Below, one piece after another: positions 32,712-41,761 of a stretch of DNA of 64,000 nt. Source of the stretch: Chloroflexota bacterium (GTDB lineage: Bacteria; Chloroflexota; Anaerolineae; Anaerolineales; Villigracilaceae); NCBI GenBank assembly GCA_019873655.1, contig JAIOAU010000004.1, positions 1-64,000 of the forward strand, written 5' to 3'. How positions within the stretch are numbered: position 1 is the stretch's first letter; each line of letters begins with the position of its first letter. A model generated the notes under the pieces. That model was not told the DNA's origin and did not search any database. It worked only from the letters and a program-made list of their open reading frames with translations. A program made the translations under genes and the position numbers.

Positions 32712-33821
32712 TTACTCAGCCGGTTGAGGGAGTTCCGCCGCAGGCGCCAGTTCTTCCAGGGCTTTCATTTCGCGGAAAGTCAACGTCCAGACGCTCGATT
32801 CGTAGATCCTCATCCAACCGTCGATGAGCAGCAACGGCGAACCCAGGATGATGAGGAAGAGGGGGGCCGCCGCCACCAGCCCGGCCAGGATCGCCACCCA
32901 GGTGGGGGCGAACAGGCTGACCAGGCCGCCGACCAGGAAGCCGGGGATGGCGGCCACCACCGCCCCGACCAGGCCAGTGAGAATCATCAGCGGGATGAGC
33001 AGGAAGGTGGCGATGAAGCCGACGATGGCATAGCCGATGCGGATGCCGAGAATCGCCAGCCACATCACCGCGCCGCTCTGCCAGTTGCGCTTGAAGACCT
33101 GCCAGCCGCGCCGGAAAGCATCGCGCACGCCCAGGTTCTCGAGGACGGCCGCCCGCCAGAAGAATTCCCGCAGCAAATACAGAACGACCATCACAATCAT
33201 GAAGAGGAAGATGAGCAGGAAGGTGCAGCCGATGGCGGCCACCACGCTGGCCACCGCGGCCGCCCGCCGGCCGCCTTCCACGATGCTGAACATCCAGATT
33301 CCCAGACCCAGGAGGGCAGCAATGAACCCCAGGACCGGCAGATTGACGATCAGATCGATCACCCACAGGCGGAAGGCCGCCCGATTCCAGCCCAGTTTCC
33401 AGCCCTGGCGGAAACCGACCTTCTCGCCGGTCTGTTCGTACTTATCCACCATCTGGATGACCGCCGTGGAGGAGGGGTAATAGATGAGCAGCATCGGGAT
33501 CGAGAGGATGAGCACCAGCGCGGTCCCGCCGATGGCCAGCCAGATCAGAGTCCGAAAGGCGCTCTCCTCGGTGGCGAACAGCGGGTCGATGTTCTGCTCG
33601 ATCCATTGATTGGCCTCTGCCATCCAGGGAAAGCGGTCTTCGAAGCGGGGCGCGGAGAGAGGCGGCCGCTGGCCGGTCTCCTGGCCCTGGTAACCCAGGC
33701 GGCCGCTGCCGCCGCCGCCCGTCCCGCCGACGACGACCAGCAGGAAGCCGAAGATCCACAGGACCCTGTAGTTCCACAAGATGTGCCAGGCTCGTTTGAG
33801 CACTTTAACGATGTCGATCAT
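32712..33821 (-). CDS. Polytopic membrane protein
   Basis: 369 residues with about seven membrane helices. The N-terminal helix carries VLKRAWHILWNYRVLWIFGF and a Gly-rich turn, followed by a hydrophilic region (about 45-85). Helix-rich C-terminal half with an amphipathic tail (EELAPAAELPQPAE). Similar proteins are annotated as DUF7544 or glycerophosphodiesterase membrane-domain proteins; I am not certain of the family. Shine-Dalgarno AAGGAG precedes ATG 33821. It follows the anti-sigma gene in the same orientation and may be co-transcribed with it. Confidence 0.75.
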   Translation of the reverse strand: MIDIVKVLKRAWHILWNYRVLWIFGFLLVVVGGTGGGGSGRLGYQGQETGQRPPLSAPRFEDRFPWMAEANQWIEQNIDPLFATEESAFRTLIWLAIGGTALVLILSIPMLLIYYPSSTAVIQMVDKYEQTGEKVGFRQGWKLGWNRAAFRLWVIDLIVNLPVLGFIAALLGLGIWMFSIVEGGRRAAAVASVVAAIGCTFLLIFLFMIVMVVLYLLREFFWRAAVLENLGVRDAFRRGWQVFKRNWQSGAVMWLAILGIRIGYAIVGFIATFLLIPLMILTGLVGAVVAAIPGFLVGGLVSLFAPTWVAILAGLVAAAPLFLIILGSPLLLIDGWMRIYESSVWTLTFREMKALEELAPAAELPQPAE

Positions 33822-33882
33822 TTTGTCACTCCTTTCGAATTACAGACAGAGAAATTCCTGCTTCGGATGAATGAGCATTTGC

Positions 33883-34506
33883 TCAGGCCCGCGCCAGGCG
33901 CGGAAGGAAAGCCCGCCCGCGCGTCCGCAGCCACCAGACGGCCATCCAAAGCCAGTAGAGCAAGGCAACGATGGCCTGCCAGAACCATTGGTTGATCAGG
34001 CTGTTCCCGAAGAGGACCAGCCGGTCGAGAAGCGAAAGGGTGGACTGGGTCGCCGTTCCCAGATGGCCGCCAAACAGGTTCATTAAGAAGGCAAAGAGAT
34101 TGCTTTGCGCCGCGCTGCCCGAAATCCAGGAAAAACTTTCTCCCAGCAGGCCGCCGCTCAGCGCCAGCGAGAGAACCGTCGTCAGCCAGATCAGGGTCTG
34201 GACGAAGAACCACAAGCCCATCAGCGCCAGGGGCGCCAGCCACCACGTCAGCGAGGGGCCGCGCTGGAGCTGGGCCTTGAGCGGGCGGCGCGGCAGGCGC
34301 AGGGCCAGGTTGGCGGCGAAACGCTCGGCGGGGGTGAACTCCGGCAGGGGCGCGGCCCGCAGCAGGTCCGAAACGGCGCGCAGTTCGCGCAGTTCGTTGC
34401 GGCAGGACTCGCAAGAGGTCAGATGGTTCTGCACTTCGAGCAGACGCCATCCGTGCAGTTCACCATCCAGATAAGCATTGAGCAGGGCGCGCATATCTTC
34501 ATGCAT
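33883..34506 (-). CDS. Anti-sigma factor with zf-HC2 domain
   Basis: 207 residues. The N-terminal zinc motif HLTSCESCRNEL (H-x3-C-x2-C) is the ZAS/zf-HC2 signature, followed by predicted membrane helices (about 90-110 and 155-195). It overlaps the end of the ECF sigma gene by 8 bases, so the two are made together. It probably holds the sigma factor at the membrane until an envelope signal. ATG 34506 fits the overlap; an in-frame ATG at 34494 is possible. Confidence 0.9.
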   Translation of the reverse strand: MHEDMRALLNAYLDGELHGWRLLEVQNHLTSCESCRNELRELRAVSDLLRAAPLPEFTPAERFAANLALRLPRRPLKAQLQRGPSLTWWLAPLALMGLWFFVQTLIWLTTVLSLALSGGLLGESFSWISGSAAQSNLFAFLMNLFGGHLGTATQSTLSLLDRLVLFGNSLINQWFWQAIVALLYWLWMAVWWLRTRGRAFLPRLARA

Positions 34507-35077
34507 GGGCGTTCTCCATTTCCTGGGCGTGGCTTTGCAAGACTTCGCGCAAGCGGTTGCGGGCGTAGTTCAGGCGGGACATGACCGTCCCGATCGGAAT
34601 GTCGAGGACGCTGGCGATCTCCTGATAGGAGAGTTCGCCGTATTCGCGCAAGACCAGCACCGAGCGGGAGGCCTCCGGCAGATTGCGCAGCGCCCGCTGG
34701 AGCAATTCCACCTGTTCCTTTCTGATCAGGGTCTCTTCCGGACCCGGCATCTGGTCGCTGACCATCAGCGTCTCCTCGTCCTCGACGAATGTTTCGGATT
34801 TGCGCCGCAAAACGTCCAGCGCGGCGTTGACGGCAATCCGGTACAGCCAATTGCGCAGGTTGGCGCGCGGCTCGAAGGACGGCAGGTTGATCCAGGCCCG
34901 CAGGAAGGCTTCCTGAGCGGCGTCCTCCGCCAGTTGCACCTCGCCGCACATCCGATAGACCACATGGACGACGCTCTCGTAGTGGCGGCGGACCAGTTCT
35001 CCAAAGGCATTGCGGTCACCCTGCTGGGCCTGTTCGATCAGACCGAGTTCGGTGTCCACAGTTTTGACGAGTGCCAC
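34499..35077 (-). CDS. RNA polymerase sigma factor, ECF family
   Basis: 192 residues from GTG 35077 (Shine-Dalgarno AAAGGA). Region 2 contains RNAFGELVRRHYESVVHVVY and EDAAQEAFLRAWINLP; region 4 contains GELSYQEIASVLDIPIGTV and MSRLNYARNRLREVL. No region 3 is present, as in ECF factors. It is paired with the zf-HC2 anti-sigma factor. A TAAAAT -10-like box (35165-35172) sits in the leader but no typical GGAAC ECF autoregulated motif is obvious. Confidence 0.93.
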   Translation of the reverse strand: MALVKTVDTELGLIEQAQQGDRNAFGELVRRHYESVVHVVYRMCGEVQLAEDAAQEAFLRAWINLPSFEPRANLRNWLYRIAVNAALDVLRRKSETFVEDEETLMVSDQMPGPEETLIRKEQVELLQRALRNLPEASRSVLVLREYGELSYQEIASVLDIPIGTVMSRLNYARNRLREVLQSHAQEMENAHA

Positions 35078-35179
35078 GCGCGATCCTTTCCTGTTTTGGG
35101 TTTGGCTTTCATCCGTTTAACGAAAAAGAGAGGCGGTTTATTCGGCCGGTTTCGGCCTGGAGGGTATTTTAAACCCGTC

Positions 35180-35205
35180 GGGACAGCAAGGCGGCTTGCT
35201 GTCCC
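35180..35205. repeat. Hairpin between the MFS gene and the sigma gene leader
   Basis: GGGACAGCAAG (35180-35190) and CTTGCTGTCCC (35195-35205), perfect 11-bp arms. It lies 3' of the MFS gene and 5' of the sigma gene promoter; no T run follows on the minus strand. Confidence 0.7.
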
Positions 35206-35236
35206 TCAGGGTGAGCGAAGAGATGTCCGAACACGC

Positions 35237-36493
35237 TTAGTCTGCCGAGGCCGGCGCGGCAGACGGGGCGGGGTTCGCGTTCCAGAAGAATCGCCAGTAC
35301 ATCAGAGTCGAAAGGGTATAAATGACGATGACGCTCAAATAGACAGGGGTAAACCCATAGTGGACCTGCATCCAGCCGCTGAGGGAGGGGCTGAAGGCCC
35401 AGCCCAGGTTCCAGGCCATGCTGGTCAGGCTGGCCACCATCGCCCGCCCTTCCGGTTCGACATGCTCCATCACGAAGGTGTTGTACACCGGCCCGCCCAT
35501 GTTCATCAGAGACAGACGCACATAATGAGCGATGGCGCTGACCCAAAACCAGGGAGCAAAGCCGAGCAGGATGAGGAACGGAATCGAGAGCGCCTGGGTG
35601 ACGACCACCAGCCGCACCTTGCCGATGCGGTCGGCGATCGGCGGGGCGACGATCAGGCCGAGGCCCATGAACAGCGCCCCCCAGGCCAGCACATTGCCGA
35701 CGACGTGATCGGGCTGGCCGTGCTTGATGCGGAAGAACAGATTCATGAACGGCATGAACAGCCCGGCCCCGAAAGAGGTCACCAGCATCGGCAGAATCAA
35801 CTTGCCGATGTTCTTGTAATTTTTCACAGCATAACTGAGAGGCGCAAAGGCCGATTGCTGGACGCGCGTCAGGCGCGGCGTCCGCAAAGCGAGGAGCGGA
35901 ATCAGGCCGAGCGCCGAGACGAGGGTGATCACCGCCAGCGCGCCGGCGTAGGCAGTGCTGCTGGTGGCCTCCACCCCGCGCGCCGCCGCGATCCAGCCGG
36001 GCAGGTATCCGCCGATCGAATTGCCGATGAACGAAGCGGTCATCGTCAATCCCTGGCTCAGGCTGAACAGATAGGTGCGCTCCTCCGGGCCGCTGTTTTC
36101 GAGCAGGAAAGGCGCCATGGTGACGCCCGTCAGGCTCTGGGCCGCGCCCATGAAGACCGCCATGCCGTACAACAGCCACTGCGAAGGCCACAAGACCATC
36201 GCCGCCACGGCCAGGGTGGTCGTCAGCCCGCCGAGAATCAGCGAGCGTTTGCGACCGAGAAAATCGGCCAGATAGAACATCGGCAGGGCCATGAGCAGCG
36301 CTGTGGTGCTGTTGATGGTGACGATGTTGCCCGCCACGCTTTCGTTCAAGCCCAGGCTGAGCGCGTAGAAATTGAACAGCAGACGGTACACGCCGAAGGC
36401 CGCGCCGGTGATGACCGCGCTGGCCAGATACAGGCGGGCGTTGGCAGAAAATTGACGCACTCGAGCGAGGTAAACGCGAATCAAATTGGACAT
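35237..36493 (-). CDS. MFS transporter
   Basis: 418 residues with about 12 helices. The loop 2-3 motif is AMPMFYLADFLGRKRSLILG. The second half has APPIADRIGKVRLVV. Starts one base after the ArsR gene's stop, so it is expressed with that regulator and is its likely target. Substrate unknown; the metal or drug type cannot be told. Confidence 0.88.
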   Translation of the reverse strand: MSNLIRVYLARVRQFSANARLYLASAVITGAAFGVYRLLFNFYALSLGLNESVAGNIVTINSTTALLMALPMFYLADFLGRKRSLILGGLTTTLAVAAMVLWPSQWLLYGMAVFMGAAQSLTGVTMAPFLLENSGPEERTYLFSLSQGLTMTASFIGNSIGGYLPGWIAAARGVEATSSTAYAGALAVITLVSALGLIPLLALRTPRLTRVQQSAFAPLSYAVKNYKNIGKLILPMLVTSFGAGLFMPFMNLFFRIKHGQPDHVVGNVLAWGALFMGLGLIVAPPIADRIGKVRLVVVTQALSIPFLILLGFAPWFWVSAIAHYVRLSLMNMGGPVYNTFVMEHVEPEGRAMVASLTSMAWNLGWAFSPSLSGWMQVHYGFTPVYLSVIVIYTLSTLMYWRFFWNANPAPSAAPASAD

Positions 36494-36494
36494 A

Positions 36495-37541
36495 CTATTC
36501 CAGTCGGCGCAGGAAATCTTCCAGCGCGGCGTAAATTCCTCTCAAACTTTCCTGGCGGGTGGCGTAACGCTTCTCGTCCCGGTCATTGATGATGACATGC
36601 ACCAGCCCGGCCAGACGCAGCAAACGCAAATGATGGACCACCGTCGGCGGGCGCAAGCGCAGACGGCGGGCCAAATCCCCCGGCGAGAGCGGCCCGGCCG
36701 CCAGGTGACGCAGGATGCGCAGGCGGGTCGGGTCGGCCAGCGCCTTGAGCGCCAGCACCAGCGGATCGGCCGCCTCGGCCCCGGGCGCGACGCTCTCGAA
36801 CTCCGGGCGGGCGCCATACACGAGCAGCAATTTTCCCGGCCCCGGCTTGGCCAGGAAGACGCGCGGCGAAGCCCAGTAAGAGGGCGCCAGGATGAGTTCC
36901 TCGAGCGCCTCCAGGTCGGCCAGATGAATGCCGCGCGAGAGTTCCTCGACCAGCGCCTCGAGCGGCAGGCGGGCCGCCAGGTCGCGCCCGCGCGCCAGGC
37001 CGGCCTCGAGCGCCGGGCGCAGACGCGTCTCCTCCTCGGCAAAGAAAACCTGATGATATTCCTGCAAAGCGGCCAGCAGCGTCTCGCCGCTCTGTTCGGC
37101 CTCGGCCCACAGGCGCGCCAGGTACGTCAGCGCGGCGGGCGAAGGGGGCGCGCCGCGCCGCCGGTAGTGGAGACGCAGAAATTCGAATTCGGCCTCGCTC
37201 CACGAGCCGCGCCGGGCAATGGCCTCCAGAGTCTGACGCGCCTCTGCGGAGAGATCCGAAGGCAAGGTCAAAGCCGTCAAGCGTTCGGCCGGGGGAATGC
37301 CGGCGATGGCCTGCAAAGCCGTCGCCGCATCTTTGGGGGCCGGCAGTCCCAGCACCCAATCGAGCGGCGCGCCGGCGAAGGACAGGAGATGTAGCAGGAA
37401 TTCGCGATGGCGCGCCGAGAGGCGCTGACGCACGCCCGCCGTCCAGGACGGACGCAGACCGAACTCGTCCGCATAATGCAAGACGAACAGGCTGATGAAG
37501 AAATCGTAAGCGGTTCCGCGATCCCAGGTCAGTGTGGTCAT
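36495..37541 (-). CDS. ArsR-type regulator with a large N-terminal domain
   Basis: 348 residues. The C-terminal 90 residues are an ArsR winged helix (ALADPTRLRILRHLAAG, LARRLRLRPPTVVHHLRLLR). The preceding 250 residues are an unassigned helical domain starting TTLTWDRGTAYDFFISLFVL, as in DUF5937-type ArsR proteins. It has no Cys-rich metal motif (ELCVCD) in the HTH, so a metal sensor is unlikely. Two inverted repeats precede the gene (37545-37582). It is followed immediately by the MFS gene. Confidence 0.88.
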   Translation of the reverse strand: MTTLTWDRGTAYDFFISLFVLHYADEFGLRPSWTAGVRQRLSARHREFLLHLLSFAGAPLDWVLGLPAPKDAATALQAIAGIPPAERLTALTLPSDLSAEARQTLEAIARRGSWSEAEFEFLRLHYRRRGAPPSPAALTYLARLWAEAEQSGETLLAALQEYHQVFFAEEETRLRPALEAGLARGRDLAARLPLEALVEELSRGIHLADLEALEELILAPSYWASPRVFLAKPGPGKLLLVYGARPEFESVAPGAEAADPLVLALKALADPTRLRILRHLAAGPLSPGDLARRLRLRPPTVVHHLRLLRLAGLVHVIINDRDEKRYATRQESLRGIYAALEDFLRRLE

Positions 37542-37544
37542 ATT

Positions 37545-37582
37545 GTTAGATGATTACCTAACCTATTAGATAATAATCTAAT
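37545..37582 (-). promoter_or_regulatory. Operator repeats of the ArsR-type regulator
   Basis: ATTAGAT, four bases, ATCTAAT (37565-37582) is a perfect inverted repeat. A second, looser one is GTTAG..CTAAC (37545-37562). They lie directly before the regulator's ATG at 37541 and probably autoregulate the ArsR-MFS pair. Confidence 0.75.
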
Positions 37583-37670
37583 ATCCTTCCTTCGTCAAGG
37601 CGCTCGAAGAGATCATTGGCGCCCTGCTCCAAAAAAGTCGACTTGTTTCTACAAAAAAGCAAAGCAGTTA

Positions 37671-37679
37671 TGCTATACT
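37671..37679 (+). promoter_or_regulatory. Extended -10 promoter of the GAF kinase operon
   Basis: TGCTATACT ends at 37679. Transcription would start near 37686, which excludes the upstream ATG at 37616 and favours ATG 37718. Confidence 0.6.
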
Positions 37680-37717
37680 CTAAGCAGAGAGCGGCAAAAG
37701 CCCTTTTGCCTCCGAGT

Positions 37718-39790
37718 ATGACCGCCAGCGACTCCCGTTCTTCCCTGGAACTTCTCTACAACGTCAGCCGTGAATTGGCCTCGGCGCTGGATTTGCGCAC
37801 CGTCTTACAGCGCGTCCTGTTCCAATCGTTGAAGTACGTGGGCGGCGAACGCGGCAGCATCGTGGTGCTGGACGACAACGGCAAGACCATCGACGCGGCC
37901 ATCGTCTACGGGCAAAAAGTCCATGAGCATACCACCCAGCAACTGCGCGACACGATCGAGCGCGGCCTGGCGGGCTGGGTGATACGTCACCGCAAACCGG
38001 CGCGGGTGGATGACACCAGCCGCGACGAGCGCTGGCTGCGCCGTCCGGATGACGCCGTGGAACGCAGCGGGGCCAAATCGGCGCTTTCGGTGCCGCTCTT
38101 GATTCGCGACCGGCTGGTTGGAGTGTTGACCCTCGTCCATCCGCGCACCGGGGCGTATTCGCGCGAGCATCTCGATCTCATGCAGGCCATCGCCGACCAG
38201 GCCGCGATCGCGGTGCTGAACGCCCGCCTCTACGCCGAGAGTCAGCGCCAGGCGCGGGTGATGACCGCCCTGGCCTCCAGCGGCGCGGCCATCAACGCCT
38301 CTCTGCGCCTGGGCGAGGTGCTCGACCGCATCCTGAAAGAAGTGATGCGCGCCCTGGAGGTCGAAACGGTGACCTTGGCGCTGGTCGAGGCCAACGGCGA
38401 CCTGCTCTTCTACGCCGCCGCCGGCCGCGCCGCCGAGGGCGTGGTCGGCAAGCGCGTCCCGGCCGGGCGCGGACTGGTCGGCTGGGTGCAGCGTCAAGGG
38501 GAGGGCGCGATCATCCCGGCAGTGGGCGAGGACACCCGCTTCCTGCCCGAAGTCGAACAATTCGAGGGCCTGGAACCGCGGGCGGTGGCCTGCGCCCCGA
38601 TTTTCGCCCAGGGGAAAGTCATCGGCGTCGTGGAGGCCATCAACCCGATCTCGGGGGCCTTCGACCCCGACGCCCTGCTGGTCCTGGCCGGCATCGGCAA
38701 CCTGGCCGGGTCGACCATCCAGAACGCCCGCTTGTTCGAGCGTCTGCAGGCGGCGCACAAACGTTACCGCGAACTCTTCGACGACAGCATCGACCCGATT
38801 CTGATCACCACCTGGGACGGCAAAATCCTGGAAGCCAACCGGCAGGCGCTCGTGCTCAGCGAATACAAGGCCGAGGAACTGCGCCGCATGACCATCAGCG
38901 ACTTGCAAGAGGACATGCGCACCGACCAGGAGGCCTGCCTGCAGCGCCTGCGCGCCGGCCAGACCTGCACGTACGAAGCCGTTCTCAAATCCCGCTCCGA
39001 GCGCCGGATTCCCATCCAGGTTTCGGTGCGGCGGGTGATGATCGAGGAAGGCGAATCCCTGCAATGGATTCTGCGCGACATCACCGAACGCAAAGACCTG
39101 GACGCGCTGCGCGAGGACCTGACCTCGATGATCTACCACGACGTCCGTTCGCCGCTGGCCAATATCGTCAGCAGTCTGGACATGCTGTCGGCCATGTTCC
39201 CGGGCGAGGAGAACGAGGCGGTTCAATCCATCCTGCGCATCGCCACCCGATCCACCGACCGCATCCAGCGCCTCATCAGTTCTCTGCTGGACATCAACCG
39301 CCTCGAAGCCGGTCATCCGATCGTCTCGCAGCAGGCCGTCTCGCCCAGCAGTCTGATCGCGGAGGTGGCCGAGATGATCCGCCCGACCATCGAAAGCCGT
39401 CAGCAGGAACTGACCGTCCACCTGCCCAGCAACCTGCCGTCCATTTGGGTGGATGTGGACATGATTCGCCGGGTGCTGCTCAATCTGCTGGAGAACGCCA
39501 TGAAATTCACGCCCTTCGGCGGCAAAATCGAAATCGGAGCCGTCCGCAAAGGGAACGAGGTGCAAATTTGGGTGCAGGACAGCGGCCCGGGCATCGCCGA
39601 GGCCGACCAGGAGCGCATCTTCGAAAAATACACGCGGCTGAAGGCCGGCGAAGACGGCGTCAGCGGGCTGGGGCTGGGGCTGGCTTTCTGCCGGCTGGCC
39701 GTCGGCGGGCACGGCGGCCGCATCTGGGTAGAGAGCAAACTCGGTCAGGGGGCAAAATTCCTGCTCACCCTGCCGCTGGCCAAAACCTGA
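37718..39790 (+). CDS. GAF-GAF-PAS sensor histidine kinase
   Basis: 690 residues from ATG 37718. Two GAF domains (about 10-165 and 180-330), a PAS domain (about 345-455, FDDSIDPILITTWDGKILEA), a HisKA box (MIYHDVRSPLANIVSSLDML) and a HATPase domain (VLLNLLENAMKFTP, DSGPGIAEADQ, GLGLGLAFCRLAVGGHGG). No membrane segment, so it is a cytoplasmic sensor. It has no adjacent response regulator. The next gene follows by 17 bases; four genes to 42436 are closely spaced and likely co-transcribed. Confidence 0.92.
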   Translation: MTASDSRSSLELLYNVSRELASALDLRTVLQRVLFQSLKYVGGERGSIVVLDDNGKTIDAAIVYGQKVHEHTTQQLRDTIERGLAGWVIRHRKPARVDDTSRDERWLRRPDDAVERSGAKSALSVPLLIRDRLVGVLTLVHPRTGAYSREHLDLMQAIADQAAIAVLNARLYAESQRQARVMTALASSGAAINASLRLGEVLDRILKEVMRALEVETVTLALVEANGDLLFYAAAGRAAEGVVGKRVPAGRGLVGWVQRQGEGAIIPAVGEDTRFLPEVEQFEGLEPRAVACAPIFAQGKVIGVVEAINPISGAFDPDALLVLAGIGNLAGSTIQNARLFERLQAAHKRYRELFDDSIDPILITTWDGKILEANRQALVLSEYKAEELRRMTISDLQEDMRTDQEACLQRLRAGQTCTYEAVLKSRSERRIPIQVSVRRVMIEEGESLQWILRDITERKDLDALREDLTSMIYHDVRSPLANIVSSLDMLSAMFPGEENEAVQSILRIATRSTDRIQRLISSLLDINRLEAGHPIVSQQAVSPSSLIAEVAEMIRPTIESRQQELTVHLPSNLPSIWVDVDMIRRVLLNLLENAMKFTPFGGKIEIGAVRKGNEVQIWVQDSGPGIAEADQERIFEKYTRLKAGEDGVSGLGLGLAFCRLAVGGHGGRIWVESKLGQGAKFLLTLPLAKT

Positions 39791-39807
39791 GTCTTGCAGG
39801 AGCGAAA

Positions 39808-40668
39808 ATGCAAGCCATTGCCAAGGATGTCTACATCGAGGACCAATATCCCGGCGTGACGCTGGGAGCCATTCATTTACCGCACGGCGTCATCCAAATT
39901 GACGCCCCGCCCTCGCCGGAGGACGGCCGCGCCTGGCGGGCCGCCCTGCTCAACCTGGGCAGCAGCGGCGAGCGCGTTCTGATCAACCTGGACGCCCACC
40001 CCGACCGGACGCTGGGCGCCCGGCTGATGGACTGCACGGTCATCGCCCACGAAAAGACCGCCCAGGTCTTTCGCAACCGTCCGACCGCCTTCAAAATGCC
40101 GGGAGAAGAGACCGGCGCCGAATGGGAACGCCTGCCCAACCCCGGCAATGTGCGCTGGGCGCCGCCCGAAGTCTCGTTCAGCCACCAGATGGAAATTCAT
40201 TGGGGAAACGCGCCGGTCTTGCTCGAACACCACCCCGGCCCGGCCGCCGGCGCGATCTGGGTCATCGCGCCCGAGGCGCGGGTCGTCTTCGTCGGCGACG
40301 CCGTGGTGCAGGGCCAGCCGCCCTTTCTGGCCAACGCCGATTTGAAAGCCTGGCTGGAAGGGTTGAAATTGTTGCTCTCGGACGACTATCGCGGCTGGCT
40401 GGTCGTCGGCGGACGGGGAGGCCTGGCCGCAGTGGAGACCATCCGCGCCCAGCGCGATTACCTGCTGCAAGTCGGCGAAAAGTTGGAAAACCTGGCGGCC
40501 AAAAAGTCGCCGCCGGAGGCCATCGAGACGCTGCTGCCCGGCCTCTTGAGCGGATTCAAAGCCTCCGCCGCGCAGCAAGTCCAGTTCACCCAGCGGTTAC
40601 GCTACGGCCTGCGTCAGTATTATCTTCGCCATTACCATCCCTCTGCCAGTCTGGACGAAGGGGAATAA
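39808..40668 (+). CDS. Metallo-beta-lactamase-fold protein with altered metal motif
   Basis: 286 residues from ATG 39808 (Shine-Dalgarno CAGGAG). The start (VTLGAIHLPHGVIQIDAPPS) and a GDAVVQG segment fit an MBL fold, but the usual HxHxDH is replaced by LDAHPDRTLGA (only the second His and the Asp remain). Metal binding may be reduced or changed. The second half is helical (AIETLLPGLLSGFKASAAQQ). It lies between the kinase and asparaginase genes. A hydrolase or a sensor partner are both possible. Confidence 0.7.
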   Translation: MQAIAKDVYIEDQYPGVTLGAIHLPHGVIQIDAPPSPEDGRAWRAALLNLGSSGERVLINLDAHPDRTLGARLMDCTVIAHEKTAQVFRNRPTAFKMPGEETGAEWERLPNPGNVRWAPPEVSFSHQMEIHWGNAPVLLEHHPGPAAGAIWVIAPEARVVFVGDAVVQGQPPFLANADLKAWLEGLKLLLSDDYRGWLVVGGRGGLAAVETIRAQRDYLLQVGEKLENLAAKKSPPEAIETLLPGLLSGFKASAAQQVQFTQRLRYGLRQYYLRHYHPSASLDEGE

Positions 40669-40674
40669 AGGGCA

Positions 40675-41748
40675 ATGAACGGCGAATACCAACCGATCTA
40701 CCAACTCACGCGCGGCAATGTGGTCGAGTCAGTCCATTACGGAGCGGTGGCCGTCGTCGACTCGGGCGGGCGGCTCCTGGCCTGGCATGGCGACCCGAAG
40801 ACGGTCACCTATCTGCGCTCGAGCGCCAAGCCCCTTCAGGCGCTGCCCTTCCTCGAACGCGGCGGCGACCAATCCTTCCACCTGACCTCCAAGGAAATCG
40901 CCATCCTGTGCGGTTCCCACGATGGGACCGAGGAACACGTCGCGGTGGTGCGCGGCATCCAGGCCAAAGTCGGGGTTCAGGAAAGCGACTTGTTGTGCGG
41001 GACGCACTATCCCCATCACCTGCCGACCGCCGAGGCCATGAAAGCGCGCGGCGAAAAACCGACCCCCAACCAGCACAACTGTTCCGGCAAACATACCGGC
41101 ATGCTGGCCCACGCCCGCATGCGCGGCCTGCCGATTTCCGATTACATCAACCCCGAACACCCCGTTCAGCAGACGATTCTGGAGACCTTTGCGCAGATGT
41201 GCGCGTTGAAGGTGGAGGAAATCGGCGTTGGCATCGACGGCTGCTCGGCCCCTAACTTTGCCGTCCCGCTCTTCAACGCCGCCCTGGCCTTTGCCCGCCT
41301 GTGCGACCCGGACGGACTCTCGACCGAACGCGCCGCCGCCTGCCGCCGCATCACCCAGGCCATGATTGCCAACCCGGCCATGGTTGCCGGCGCGGATCGC
41401 TTCGACACCCGTCTGATGCAAACCTGCGCCGGCCGAATCGTGGCCAAAGGCGGCGCGGAGGGATACATGCTCATCGGCGTCATGCGAGGAGCGCTGGGGG
41501 TGGATTCGCCCGGCGTGGGCATCGCGGTCAAGATCTCCGACGGCGACCTGGCCAGCCACGGCGGCGTCATCGACCCCAACCTGCGGCCCCGCTTCAGCGT
41601 TTCGCTCGAAGTCTTGCGGCAGATGGGCTATCTCTCCGATAAAGAACTGGAAGCCCTGGCTGATTTTGGGCCGGTCAAGCCGGTGCAGAACTGGCGCAAA
41701 CTGACGGTCGGCGAGGCGCGTCCCATCTTTGCCCTGAAGCGCAACTGA
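40675..41748 (+). CDS. L-asparaginase II family protein
   Basis: 357 residues matching the PF06089 (asparaginase II, AnsA-like) family: YLRSSAKPLQALPFLE near the start and CSGKHTGMLAHARMRGLPIS with the family's Ser/Lys-rich centre, followed by GIDGCSAPNFAVPLFNAALA. It deaminates L-asparagine. It begins 6 bases after the MBL-like gene, so the two are co-transcribed. The link to the upstream kinase is not clear. Confidence 0.92.
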   Translation: MNGEYQPIYQLTRGNVVESVHYGAVAVVDSGGRLLAWHGDPKTVTYLRSSAKPLQALPFLERGGDQSFHLTSKEIAILCGSHDGTEEHVAVVRGIQAKVGVQESDLLCGTHYPHHLPTAEAMKARGEKPTPNQHNCSGKHTGMLAHARMRGLPISDYINPEHPVQQTILETFAQMCALKVEEIGVGIDGCSAPNFAVPLFNAALAFARLCDPDGLSTERAAACRRITQAMIANPAMVAGADRFDTRLMQTCAGRIVAKGGAEGYMLIGVMRGALGVDSPGVGIAVKISDGDLASHGGVIDPNLRPRFSVSLEVLRQMGYLSDKELEALADFGPVKPVQNWRKLTVGEARPIFALKRN

Positions 41749-41761
41749 CCGCGCCGCTGCC

